From JAJPHF01 sp035293805 (lineage in GTDB: Bacteria > Chloroflexota > UBA6077 > JAJPHF01): a stretch of DNA of 64,000 bases. The notes below the pieces were generated by a model that made no database searches, was not told where the DNA came from, and worked only from the letters and a program-made list of their open reading frames with translations. Below, in pieces: positions 38,683 to 46,568 of the stretch (position 1 is its first letter; every line of letters begins with the position of its first letter). The stretch is from NCBI GenBank assembly GCA_035293805.1, contig DATGMD010000040.1:186001-250000 (forward strand), read 5' to 3'. Position numbers and translations under genes: made by a program.

Positions 38683-39729
38683 TCAGCGCAGCCGGTAGAA
38701 GCGAATCGCGTTCTCGGTGAGGATCTTTCGCTTCACGTCGTCGCCGAGGTCCGGGCGCTCCACGAACTCGGGGATGTCGCCCAGGAACTGGTCGCGCTGG
38801 CGCTCGTGCGGGTAGTCCGAGGGGAAGAAGATGTGGTCGGCGCCCATGCGCTCGACCACGTAGGGCAGGCTGCGCTCCTCCACCTCGCACGACACGTACA
38901 CTTGGCCGCCGGACAGGACCTCCGAGGGCGTGCGGGTCAGGCCGGGGCACCAGCGGGCGCCGCGGCGCTCGAACTCCTCGTCCAGCCGGTCCATCATGAA
39001 CGGGATCCAGGCGCAGCCGGCTTCGAGGAAGGCGACGCGCAGGCGCGGGAAGCGCTCGAACACGCCGTCGAACAGCATGCTCGTCATCTGGATCATGAGC
39101 GGGATGGGGTGCTCCATGGCGTGGGTCTGGATGAACTTGTCGAAGTAGTCGAAGCCCCACCCCTTGCTCGGCGCGCCGTGAATGGCCAGCGGCACGTCGA
39201 GCCGCTCGGCCTCGGCGTACAGCGGGTCGAAGTCGGCGTGTCCGTAGCCCTTGTGCAGCACGTTCGCGGAGGGCAGCACGGCGCCGCTCAGCCCAAGCTC
39301 GGTGACGGCGCGGCGCAGCTCCACCACCGCCGCCGGCACGTCCTGCACTGGCACCAGCGCCATTCCCCGGAAGCGCGGGTCGGCCTGCAGGTAGTAGCGG
39401 TGCAGCCAGTCGTTGTAGGCGCGCCCGAGCGCCACCGCCCACTCGCAGTCCTGGATCAGCCCGTAGGCCAGCCCGGCCGTGGGGTAGAGCACGGTCGTCT
39501 CGATGCCCGTCTCGTCGAGGAAGCTCAGCCAGGCGGCGGCGTTGCCCGCCGCGAGCGCGTCGCCGGCCGGGCGAAACCAGCCGTCGAGAGAAGGGAACAG
39601 CGGCATCGCGCCCACGCCCTGCTCCACGCCGCGCAGCGGGCGCCCGCGGTACTGGATGAACTCGGCGATCTGGTCCTCGCGCTCGACGCAGTGGCCGTCG
39701 GCGTCGATCACTCGAAACTGCTGCGCCAC
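38683..39729 (-). CDS. Amidohydrolase-2 family protein, paralogue of the 40612-41691 product
   Basis: A 348-aa TIM-barrel enzyme starting at GTG 39729 after GGGAGG. The first motif reads VIDADGHCVE, an Asp-x-Asp-x-His variant of the DxHxH metal site, as in many Amidohydrolase_2 proteins of aromatic and polycyclic pathways. Later landmarks are VLYPTAGLAYGL, GRAYNDWL, FRGMALVPVQDV, ELRRAVTELGLSGAVLPS and FFPSDYPHER, whose Asp is the expected catalytic residue. Its 5' end overlaps the 3' end of the IclR gene by 22 bp. It pairs with 40612-41691 around the regulator, so it is probably controlled by it. Confidence 0.84.
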   Translation of the reverse strand: MAQQFRVIDADGHCVEREDQIAEFIQYRGRPLRGVEQGVGAMPLFPSLDGWFRPAGDALAAGNAAAWLSFLDETGIETTVLYPTAGLAYGLIQDCEWAVALGRAYNDWLHRYYLQADPRFRGMALVPVQDVPAAVVELRRAVTELGLSGAVLPSANVLHKGYGHADFDPLYAEAERLDVPLAIHGAPSKGWGFDYFDKFIQTHAMEHPIPLMIQMTSMLFDGVFERFPRLRVAFLEAGCAWIPFMMDRLDEEFERRGARWCPGLTRTPSEVLSGGQVYVSCEVEERSLPYVVERMGADHIFFPSDYPHERQRDQFLGDIPEFVERPDLGDDVKRKILTENAIRFYRLR

Positions 39730-40559
39730 GGGGACCTCCCTGTCAAGAACTCATGGGCTGGCTGGTAGCCCAGCTCCCGCGAGATCGCGGCAGCCGCCGC
39801 CCGGAGCGGCGCCGCCAGCGGCCGCATCGCCGCCGGGCCGAAGCGCTGCGCCGGCGCCGCGATGGTGAGCGCCGCCCACACCCGTCCGTCCGCGTCGAAC
39901 ACCGGCGCCGACATCGCCGAGCCGCCGGGCTCGCGCTCCTCGACGCCCACCGCGTAGCCCGCCGCGCGGACCTCGGCGAGCGTGCGCGGCAGCCCGTCCG
40001 CGCTCGGCGCCTCGGCCGGCGCCTCGGCGGCCGCGTCGGGACTGAACGCGCGAAAGATCTTCGCGGTCGTGCCGCGATCGACCGGGAACACCTGTCCGAT
40101 CGCCACGTGGCGACGCACCTCGTGCAGGCCCTCGATCTCCGCGACGCAGACGTGCTGCTGCCCGGCGAGCACCTGGAGGATGACAGTCTCGCCCGCCAGG
40201 TCGCGCAGCGCCCGCATGTGGGGCAGCGCGCGCGTGTGCAGGTCGCTCTGCCGCGAGCGGCCGGCGGCCAGCGCAAGCACGCGCACGCCGAGCCCGAAGC
40301 GGCGGCTGAGCGGGTCGCGCTCGACCAGCCCCTTCTTCTCCAGCGCGGTGAGCAGGCGCAGCACCGTGCTGGGGCTGACGCCGAGCTGCTGGCTTAGCTC
40401 GCGCAGCGTCGGCGGCTGCCGCGCCGCGGCGAGCGCCAGCAGCAGGTCGACGGCCCGCTCGACGGCTTGCACCGAGTTGCGATCGCCGCCTACCCCGGCC
40501 GCTGGCCGGCGCGACGGCAGGGCCGTCGCGCGTCCGTTGCTCTCGGCTGCTTTGGCCAT
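39708..40559 (-). CDS. IclR-family transcriptional regulator
   Basis: A 283-aa IclR regulator. An N-terminal winged helix (about 28-95) contains VERAVDLLLALAAARQPPTL and SQQLGVSPSTVLRLLTALEK. The effector-binding domain follows with the usual VAIGQVFPVDRGTTAKIFRA and a Gly-rich AGYAVGVEEREPGGSAMSAP. These proteins regulate catabolic genes in response to small aromatic or carboxylic effectors. It lies in one minus-strand unit between two paralogous amidohydrolases, so its targets are probably these genes. Confidence 0.93.
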   Translation of the reverse strand: MAKAAESNGRATALPSRRPAAGVGGDRNSVQAVERAVDLLLALAAARQPPTLRELSQQLGVSPSTVLRLLTALEKKGLVERDPLSRRFGLGVRVLALAAGRSRQSDLHTRALPHMRALRDLAGETVILQVLAGQQHVCVAEIEGLHEVRRHVAIGQVFPVDRGTTAKIFRAFSPDAAAEAPAEAPSADGLPRTLAEVRAAGYAVGVEEREPGGSAMSAPVFDADGRVWAALTIAAPAQRFGPAAMRPLAAPLRAAAAAISRELGYQPAHEFLTGRSPWRSSFE

Positions 40560-40611
40560 CAGGCGCCCCGCCCTGCTCTGCGCGCGACTGCCGGCCCTGC
40601 CATCCGGTCCC

Positions 40612-41691
40612 CTACAGCCGGTAGAAGCGCTGGGCGTTGCCGCTCAGGATGGCCTGCTTCGCGGAGTCGGCGATCTCCTCGTTCTCCAGCAGCTCGGCCA
40701 TCTCGTGCTTGCACATCCGCGCGTCCACCTCGTGCGGGAAGTCCGTCGAGAAGACGAACGGCTCGGGGCCAACCGTGCGGATGGCGTGGGCCAGGTCGGG
40801 CTCCTCGCCCTCGCAGCCCACGAACAGCCGCCCCTCCTTGATGTGCCGCCGCACGTAGTCGCTCACGCGCTCGCCCGGCTTGAGGGGGATGAGCTGCTTG
40901 CGCGGGTCGTAGGCCACGTGCGTCTCGTATGAACGGTCGAAGCGCTCCAGCACCATCAGCAGCCACGCCACGCCGCCCTCGAGGAACGCCCAGCGGACGT
41001 TGGGGAACTTGTCGGGCAGGCCGTTGAACACCACGCTGGCGAAGGTCACCATCTGGCCGAAGGGGTGGCCGAGCGCGTGGACCGGCGCGTAGACGTTCAG
41101 GTCGTCCAGCTGGAAGCCCTCGTGGCAGCCGCCGTGAATCGCGATCGCGCAGCCGAGGCGGTCGGCCTCCTCGTAGATCGGCCAGAAGCGCTTGGCGCCG
41201 ATATGGCCGGCGAAGCCGGTCGAGGGCAGCATGGCGCCCACCATGCCCAGCTCGGTGACGGCGCGGCGCAGCTCCTCGACCGCTGCCTCGGGCTCCTGCA
41301 CCGGCAGTAGCGCCATGCCCTTGAAGCGCGGGCTGGCGCCCAGATACGCCTCGGCGACCCAGGTGTTGTACGCGCGCGTGGCGTAGATCGCCCAGTCGAG
41401 GTCGACGATCTTGCCGTAGGAGAGGGCGATCGTCGGGTAGAGCACCGCGGCGTCGATGCCCACGTCCTCCATGAACGCCATCCACTCCTTCGGGCCGACC
41501 GGCTTGCCGCCGCCGAAGGAGTCGGGCAGCAGCTTGCCCGTGTGGTGGTGCAGGTGGTCGAGCGGGGGGAAGAGCTGGTAGGGACCAAACGTCTGCGTGC
41601 GGTCCTTGTACACGTCGGGCATGAGCCGGGAGATCGCCTCGATGTCCTCGAACAGGTGGCCGTCGCCGTCGATGACGCGTACCGAATCCAT
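40612..41691 (-). CDS. Amidohydrolase-2 family protein
   Basis: A 359-aa metal-dependent TIM-barrel protein. ATG 41691 has GAGGAGGAG six bases upstream, and a strong promoter lies at 41797-41825. The N-terminus VRVIDGDGHLFEDIEAISRL shows the Asp-x-Asp-x-His variant. It shares ALSYGKIVDLDWAI, RAYNTWVAEAYLGASPRFKG, MALLPVQEPEAAVEELRRAV and TELGMVGAMLPSTGF with the 38683-39729 protein. The catalytic Asp is expected in FVFSTDFPHEVDA. It probably acts in decarboxylation or hydrolysis of a ring-cleavage product. The two paralogues flank an IclR regulator, suggesting a duplicated function. Confidence 0.86.
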   Translation of the reverse strand: MDSVRVIDGDGHLFEDIEAISRLMPDVYKDRTQTFGPYQLFPPLDHLHHHTGKLLPDSFGGGKPVGPKEWMAFMEDVGIDAAVLYPTIALSYGKIVDLDWAIYATRAYNTWVAEAYLGASPRFKGMALLPVQEPEAAVEELRRAVTELGMVGAMLPSTGFAGHIGAKRFWPIYEEADRLGCAIAIHGGCHEGFQLDDLNVYAPVHALGHPFGQMVTFASVVFNGLPDKFPNVRWAFLEGGVAWLLMVLERFDRSYETHVAYDPRKQLIPLKPGERVSDYVRRHIKEGRLFVGCEGEEPDLAHAIRTVGPEPFVFSTDFPHEVDARMCKHEMAELLENEEIADSAKQAILSGNAQRFYRL

Positions 41692-41796
41692 CCTCGCTCC
41701 TCCTCGCCGCTCGTGACCGAGCCAGCGCCCCCCGCCGGCCCAACACACCAGCGGCGCTCTGTTCCGCATGGCGGTGGACTGTTCCTCTACGCGGCT

Positions 41797-41825
41797 ATTA
41801 TAGGCGGGCGCGGCGGAGCGGTCAA
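41797..41825 (-). promoter_or_regulatory. Sigma-70 promoter for the amidohydrolase/IclR unit
   Basis: On the minus strand TTGACC (41825-41820), exactly 17 bases, then a perfect TATAAT (41802-41797). The leader to ATG 41691 is about 100 nt. Confidence 0.75.
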
Positions 41826-41840
41826 CGCGGCGAGGTCCGG

Positions 41841-42034
41841 GGGTGTCCCACAGCTTTTTGCGCCGACTGGCGGACGCTCCCAATCGGCGCCTCGCGCCAC
41901 TTTTTGCTATCAGGCGGCACAGCAGCGGGGGGCGCTCCGGCGTATCCGGAGGGGCAACCGCTGGCCGTCATACCCGCCTGGCAAACTCGTGGAGCCCTTT
42001 ACCGGAGCGAAACGCAAAGTCCTGTGGGACACCC
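41841..42034. mobile_element. MITE-like 194-bp element with 22-bp terminal inverted repeats
   Basis: GGGTGTCCCACAG begins the left end (41841-41853) and its reverse complement ends the right (42022-42034). Extending inward, 22 bases match with three mismatches (41841-41862 against 42013-42034). The interior has no transposase ORF. No clear target-site duplication is seen, so the call rests on the inverted ends and size. Confidence 0.5.
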
Positions 42035-42056
42035 GTACTCTCGCCATACCCTGATC

Positions 42057-42098
42057 TGTAACACTGATGCGTGGTACTGTAACACTGATGGGTGGTAC
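42057..42098. repeat. Tandem 21-bp repeat, two copies
   Basis: Units at 42057-42077 and 42078-42098 differ only at one base (C/G). Each begins TGTAACACTGATG and ends GTGGTAC. Repeated motifs of this type occur at the ends of some transposons, so it may mark an element end. Confidence 0.7.
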
Positions 42099-42450
42099 AC
42101 TGACGGGCGCAAGCGTGCACCGCCTCTGACTAGCCACCGGGGCCGCACTCACTGGCGGATGGGGAGCTGCCTCCGGGTCGCGGTAGGGCAGGTTGAAGTC
42201 TGCCACGCTGCGTGCGGGTCAGGCCAACGTCCACTACACCTCAGACTCACTGCTCACGGGCGGCACGTCGACGTCATCACGTGAGGGACTCAATGGCGGA
42301 GCCGGCTGTTCGTGGGCCCGTGCCGCTAGAAAGAATGTTGACATCGTCGAAAGTGGCAGCAGGATAGTTTCCCGATGTAGTTCGATCTACAGGTCACCTC
42401 ATCAACATCCCAAGTTGGATTCATGATAGTACAGTAATGCGAGGGGCGAG

Positions 42451-43173
42451 ATGGCTCACCCGATGCGAGCACAGACTGGTGAGAAGCGAAACGAGTGCCA
42501 AGTCGCCGCCGGCCCACAAGAAGGCGTCGGAGTTGACAGCCTATATCGCCACCCAATCCGGATCGTCATCGTCGATGACCACCGGATGGTGCTAGAAATG
42601 ATGCAGGCGCGTCTGCAAGGAGTAAGCGGCCTCGAAGTCGTGGGTACCGCGGTGGACGGGCCTACTGCCCTCAACCAAATCGCAGTGCGCCATCCTGATG
42701 TCCTGCTCCTGGACCTGCAACTCCCGGGTATGACGGGCGCGGAGGTCGCCAAGAACGTGCTTTCTGACCATCCCAAGGTAAGCATATTGGTGGTAACTGG
42801 CCTCGCCGCTACTTGTGATCCGCGTCCCTTACTGGAACTCGGAGTACGAGGTTACATCACAAAGACAGCCTCCCTTGATAGTCTTATCGATGCCATCCGA
42901 AGTGTAGCTCAAGGTAGAACAGTCGTGGTCACAGAAGTATTCCCACGCGGTGAGAGTGGCTGCGGCAAGCGACTTACGGACCGAAAGCAAACTGTGCTAC
43001 AGTTGCTCGCACTCGGTCATCGCACCGCAGAAATCTCTGAGTCTTTGAGCGTCTCTGCGAGAACAGTCGAAATCCACGTCGCGGCTCTACGCACGAAGTT
43101 AGATGCGCGGTCACGGGCAGAACTAATCTTCAAAGCCCATCAACTGAACCTCTTCTCGCCTCCTACGACATAG
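42451..43173 (+). CDS. LuxR/NarL-family response regulator, orphan
   Basis: A 240-aa two-domain response regulator. ATG 42451 has GAGGGGCGAG upstream. A 30-residue tail precedes the receiver, which has the acidic pair Asp42-Asp43 (IVIVDDHRMV), phospho-Asp88 (LLLDLQLPGMTG), Thr116 and Lys138. The C-terminal HTH (about 175-235) reads LTDRKQTVLQLLALGHRTAE and SVSARTVEIHVAALRTKL. The nearby genes include no kinase. Lower GC and different codon use set it and the next two genes apart from their surroundings, suggesting acquisition. It may control the secreted proteins downstream. Confidence 0.9.
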   Translation: MAHPMRAQTGEKRNECQVAAGPQEGVGVDSLYRHPIRIVIVDDHRMVLEMMQARLQGVSGLEVVGTAVDGPTALNQIAVRHPDVLLLDLQLPGMTGAEVAKNVLSDHPKVSILVVTGLAATCDPRPLLELGVRGYITKTASLDSLIDAIRSVAQGRTVVVTEVFPRGESGCGKRLTDRKQTVLQLLALGHRTAEISESLSVSARTVEIHVAALRTKLDARSRAELIFKAHQLNLFSPPTT

Positions 43174-43246
43174 CTCACATTACATCCAGGCGCGTGTCGG
43201 CTTCAGGTCCCATGCCTATGCTTTGCGCCTCACAAGTCATGTGCGG

Positions 43247-43408
43247 TGTCTACTCAGCTGCCGGATGAGAGGATAGGGGTCCGAGTGTGGCCAGCGGCGG
43301 ATGGATCACATGCTGCTGCTCGCGGAGACCGGCCCGCAGTGCTTCCAGCCGTCGTACCAATGCGACGACCTGGTCCGGGCTCAGGTGGCGCAGCTGCTCG
43401 TCCGACAT
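43247..43408 (-). pseudogene. 53-codon ORF, possible IS66-type transposase N-terminal remnant
   Basis: The minus-strand ORF begins MSDEQLRHLSPDQVVALV, then RRLEALRAGLREQQH, a leucine-heptad N-terminus resembling IS66-type TnpC proteins, and ends early at TAG 43249-43247 after an unrelated Pro/His tail. The resemblance is by eye and weak. It has its own promoter at the expected distance for leaderless transcription. It is more GC-rich than its flanks, as an inserted fragment would be. Confidence 0.35.
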
Positions 43409-43414
43409 GCCTAC

Positions 43415-43444
43415 ATTATGTCTGGCCAACTACCCGATGGTCAA
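43415..43444 (-). promoter_or_regulatory. Minus-strand promoter at leaderless distance from an ATG
   Basis: TTGACC (43444-43439), 18 bases, CATAAT (43420-43415). The expected start point, about seven bases on, falls at the ATG at 43408, implying a leaderless transcript. Confidence 0.5.
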
Positions 43445-43673
43445 GCGCACGCTCACACATGCGGCCCGTCGGCCTGGTAAGTAGACATCCTGCGGTTTTC
43501 CGCAACAAAACATTGCGGGTTCCGGCAGCGCAGACTGCGGTAACTCCTCTTGCTGGACCTAGTTTCATCGTCTACACTACGACCCGTCGTTACTCCGTGA
43601 GTCGGTCGTTCGGCCTTTGTTGCACACTTAGACCGAGTGCTGGCACGGGAGAATACAAGGACGTGGAGGCACC

Positions 43674-44390
43674 GTGTTATCCAAGCGTCTAGTAATGGCT
43701 GTGCTAGGCCTGCTTGTGCTGAGTGCGGCTACTTCTGGTAATGGAGTGAATGCGCAGGCGGGCTATAACCCTGGTGCCAAGGTTTTTGGCATGACTGGAT
43801 ATAACGCGTTCTACGGAATCATGGCCACCAAGATGACACCGGCGCTCTCTCTGGCACCTAACTACTGGGTAGCTTCGCCAGTTGGTGTGTCTCAGGGCGA
43901 CGGAACTTACATCGAGTCTGGCCCAAGAGTACTCTGTGGGGCATATGGATGCTCGTACATTCCCTATATGGCCTTCCGCACCGAGGCCAATTACAAGGAC
44001 GGGTACAACGACTTCAGTCACCCGATTAGTCCTGGGGCCTACTACACTTACCAAAGCACCAAGTCTTATCCAGGTATTGGAAACTTCTGGACTAGCTGGG
44101 TTTACTGGGGCGGCCAGTGGCTGAACCTGGCTGTGCCTTGGGGCGGCGGTGTAGACCTAGGGCTGCCTTACATGTTCGAGGTTGGGTCTGGTGGTGAGAA
44201 CGGCTGCGTGGGGTGTGCCATGGGCTGGACATATGGCTACTTTCACTACTACATGACCCTGAACAACATGTGGACTCCATGGTGTTGGACGTACCCCCGT
44301 TATGACCCGCCCGATCTGCCTTCGCGCACCGGCGCGGCAGTATACGGGTGTGGCAATAACTACGACTGGTACGCGGGACAGCCGTTCTAG
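43674..44390 (+). CDS. Secreted aromatic-rich protein of unknown function
   Basis: A 238-aa exported protein. The start is GTG 43674, with GGAGG five bases upstream; it begins LSKRLVMAVLGLLVLSAATS with likely cleavage at VNAQAGY. The mature protein is unusually rich in Tyr, Trp and Gly (SWVYWGGQWLNLAVPWGGG, GWTYGYFHYYMTLNNMW) and has several cysteine pairs (CGAYGC, GCVGCAMG, PWCWTYP). This suggests an extracellular beta-rich, disulfide-stabilised domain, perhaps carbohydrate-binding. No known family is recognised. Its lower GC matches the neighbouring regulator. The next gene, 32 bp on, also encodes a secreted protein, so the two probably form an operon. Confidence 0.7.
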   Translation: MLSKRLVMAVLGLLVLSAATSGNGVNAQAGYNPGAKVFGMTGYNAFYGIMATKMTPALSLAPNYWVASPVGVSQGDGTYIESGPRVLCGAYGCSYIPYMAFRTEANYKDGYNDFSHPISPGAYYTYQSTKSYPGIGNFWTSWVYWGGQWLNLAVPWGGGVDLGLPYMFEVGSGGENGCVGCAMGWTYGYFHYYMTLNNMWTPWCWTYPRYDPPDLPSRTGAAVYGCGNNYDWYAGQPF

Positions 44391-44422
44391 GCGAACGGCG
44401 ATGCAGGGATAGGAAGAGCACT

Positions 44423-45097
44423 ATGAGACGGTACAGGGCGCAGCTACTAGCCGGTATTCTCCTGGGCGGAGCGATCGCATTCGCAGGATACGCGCACGCG
44501 CAAAGCACCGGGGCGAGCCAAAGCGGACCGCCTGTCACACATGACATTCCAGCGCAAGAGAAGGCGCGACGGGCCAGCGTGCCGGTCCAACAGGTCGCGC
44601 AGTGGGCACGTGAACAAGTACCACAATACTACGCGATGGCCAGCGGGACGCCTGAGGTGCGTTTGACTCGGCCGGTCCGAGCCTCCGAACTGGCGTCACT
44701 GGGGCTCCCACTCGTCAGCCAAGTGGATGGGGAGCCGCCGTTGGTCCTCGTGATCCTGCGTGGTGACTTCGACCTCAATCGTGGCATGGGGAGTGGTGGG
44801 TACCGTGGGTATTCCCAGGAGCCAGCGCGCGCTCAATATGTTGGCATAATCTATGATCTTTGGGCGGGTCTGCCGATTTGGTATGGTACCTCTCTAACCG
44901 GAGGCCGGTTCCGGCTGGTACTTAATGACGAGAGTCTCCCAGACGAGCCGCAAGCGCCGGGGTCGACATTGACGCCACAGCCCAGCGGCTTGGCGTTTGG
45001 ACCTGCTCCGGCAGCCGTACCTGAAGCTCCATCTGCACAGCTGCTCCTGTTCTCGCTGCTCGTGGTAGCCGGACTAGCGGTTCGGCGCGCAAGGTGA
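44423..45097 (+). CDS. Secreted protein with PEP-CTERM-like C-terminal sorting signal
   Basis: A 224-aa exported protein. The signal peptide reads MRRYRAQLLAGILLGGAIAF with cleavage near AHAQSTG. Mid-protein has RPVRASELASLGLPLVSQVD and GIIYDLWAGLPIWYGTSLTG, not assignable. The last 25 residues form a tripartite tail: a motif PEAPSA at about residue 200, a hydrophobic segment (QLLLFSLLVVAGLAV) and a basic end RRAR, the layout of PEP-CTERM exosortase substrates. GGAAGAG lies before the ATG. No exosortase is in the window. It follows the aromatic-rich secreted protein and is likely in the same transcript. Confidence 0.7.
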   Translation: MRRYRAQLLAGILLGGAIAFAGYAHAQSTGASQSGPPVTHDIPAQEKARRASVPVQQVAQWAREQVPQYYAMASGTPEVRLTRPVRASELASLGLPLVSQVDGEPPLVLVILRGDFDLNRGMGSGGYRGYSQEPARAQYVGIIYDLWAGLPIWYGTSLTGGRFRLVLNDESLPDEPQAPGSTLTPQPSGLAFGPAPAAVPEAPSAQLLLFSLLVVAGLAVRRAR

Positions 45098-45338
45098 GCC
45101 GTTAGCCAGGCTGGTAGCGCCCGGGATCCGGCTCGCGCAGCAGCGCGAATAGGGTGGTCGCCGGGAGCGCTGGATCCCGCTCTGGCTAGCTCGTCACTCG
45201 GGGCCAGGGTTCGGCGAAGGGATTCGACCGGGTGCGGCACGATGTGTGGTGGCCGCCCGACAGCCGGCCACCCCTGGTACCGCGATGGCCTCCGGTCCAG
45301 GTCGCCTGCTACCCTGCCCGCAAGAACCTAAGGGACAC

Positions 45339-45354
45339 CCGGTCCGGGGACCGG
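45339..45354. terminator. Hairpin downstream of the threonine-dehydratase-like gene
   Basis: CCGGTCC (45339-45345), GG, GGACCGG (45348-45354). It is 33 bp past the stop of the minus-strand gene. A second hairpin, GTGGCCG (45249-45255) with CGGCCAC (45265-45271), lies farther on. There is little T-richness after the stems. Confidence 0.4.
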
Positions 45355-45386
45355 CGGGAGAGGCCTGTCGCGAGCGCGCCGCCGGC

Positions 45387-46394
45387 TTACTCCGCCCCAA
45401 GCTGGGCGTTCAGCACCCGCCGCAGCGTCTCGGGCGTCACGTTGCCGCCGCTCACGAGCACGGCGACACGCTTGCCGGCCAGCCGCTCGCGCACGGCCGG
45501 CTGCGCGAGCGCGGCGATGGGGGCGGCGGCCGCCGGCTCGGCCAGCACGTGCGCGTGGCGCAGCAGCGCGACCATCGCCCCCTCGATCGCCGCGTCGGTC
45601 ACCAGCACCACGTCGTCGAGCGCGCCGCGCAGGAGCCGCAGCGGCAGCGCGTAGGCCTGCCGGGTGGCCAGGCCGTCGGCGAACGTCTCGGCGCGCGCCG
45701 TGCTCTGCAGGCGGCCGCTACGCCAAGAATCGTGGAACGCCGGCGCGCCGGCCGCCTGCACCGCGATCACGGTGAGGTCCGGCTTGATGCCCTTGCCGGC
45801 GAGACAGATGCCGCAGGCGCCGCTGCCACCGCCCAGCGGCAGCACGATCGCCTCGACCGCCGGCCACTCCTCTAGGATCTCCAGCGCGGCGGTGGCGATG
45901 CCGGGATAGAGCAGCGGCTCGTTCGCGGCGTGGACGTAACGGTAGCCGCGGGCCTGGCTGGCGGCCTCGGCGGCCTCGCGGGCCGCGTCGAAATCGGCCC
46001 CGCCCAGGACGACCTCGGCGCCCAGCCGCCGCATGGCGGCCACTTTGTACGGGTTGCTGTCCGCGGGCGCGTAGACCACCACGGGAAAGCCGAACAAGCG
46101 GGCCGCGTAGGCGATCGACTGGCCGTGGTTGCCCGTCGACGCTGTCAGGAATCCGGCCGGGCGCCGCTCCGCCCCCGCGGCGATCGCGGCCACCAGGTTG
46201 ATGCCCCCGCGCACCTTGAAGGCGCCGATCGGCTGCAGCGTCTCCAGCTTCAGGCGCACGTCGAGGCCCAGCGCCTCGGCCAGTGCCGGCGCGGCCACGA
46301 GCGGCGTCGGCCGCAGATAGGGCCGCAGCCGTTCCCGCGCCACGAACACGTCGGCCAGCGTGGGCAGCCGAGGGGCATCCTTGGCAGCGCGCAC
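45387..46394 (-). CDS. PLP-dependent threonine dehydratase-like enzyme
   Basis: A 335-aa fold-type II PLP enzyme of the threonine/serine ammonia-lyase family. The Schiff-base Lys lies in IGAFKVRGGINL; the phosphate loop is LPLGGGSGACGICLAGKG and the substrate loop TASTGNHGQSIAYAA. A C-terminal VLVSGGNVTPETL closes the core; there is no ACT domain, so it resembles catabolic or serine-racemase-like members. I prefer GTG 46394, with GGAGG six bases before; ATG 46436 would add 14 residues without a ribosome site. Likely product 2-oxobutanoate from threonine, or pyruvate from serine. The gene stands alone. Confidence 0.88.
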   Translation of the reverse strand: MRAAKDAPRLPTLADVFVARERLRPYLRPTPLVAAPALAEALGLDVRLKLETLQPIGAFKVRGGINLVAAIAAGAERRPAGFLTASTGNHGQSIAYAARLFGFPVVVYAPADSNPYKVAAMRRLGAEVVLGGADFDAAREAAEAASQARGYRYVHAANEPLLYPGIATAALEILEEWPAVEAIVLPLGGGSGACGICLAGKGIKPDLTVIAVQAAGAPAFHDSWRSGRLQSTARAETFADGLATRQAYALPLRLLRGALDDVVLVTDAAIEGAMVALLRHAHVLAEPAAAAPIAALAQPAVRERLAGKRVAVLVSGGNVTPETLRRVLNAQLGAE

Positions 46395-46568
46395 CACCCA
46401 CCTCCAGGGGCGCCGCTCGTCGGGCGGCCGCGGCATTATGGCGCAGGACGGACCACCTACCCCACGTCCGGTGCCCTGCCGCCGCTGCCCCGGCGCGTCG
46501 CCCAGGCGCTCGCACCCGCGCGCCGCACCCGACCTCGCACCCGGCCCTCGACCAGCGCGTCGACGACG

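Larger units (their letters stand above)
41692..42450. other. 759-bp intergenic region with promoter, MITE-like unit and tandem repeat
   Basis: It holds the promoter of the 40612 gene at 41797-41825, a 194-bp inverted-repeat element at 41841-42034, and a 21-bp tandem repeat at 42057-42098. The remaining 350 bp before the response regulator are less GC-rich; TTGACA at 42338-42343 with GATAGT at 42363-42368 is a weak promoter candidate. No gene is convincing. Confidence 0.6.
43174..43673. other. 500-bp region with a possible transposase remnant or leaderless ORF
   Basis: No full gene is seen. The minus strand has a promoter and a 53-codon ORF at 43247-43408. A small hairpin TGCGG-TTTT-CCGCA lies at 43491-43504. 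The GC level varies sharply here, which fits a mosaic of insertions. Confidence 0.5.

Noticed and set aside
43246..43692. A 148-aa plus-strand ORF in the low-GC island
   Set aside because: Irregular composition, no ribosome site, and it overlaps the well-supported start of the secreted protein at 43674.
42026..45340. GGGACACCC at both 42026-42034 and 45332-45340 as attachment sites of the island
   Set aside because: Only nine bases match, and this is not improbable by chance in GC-rich DNA. No integrase is present.
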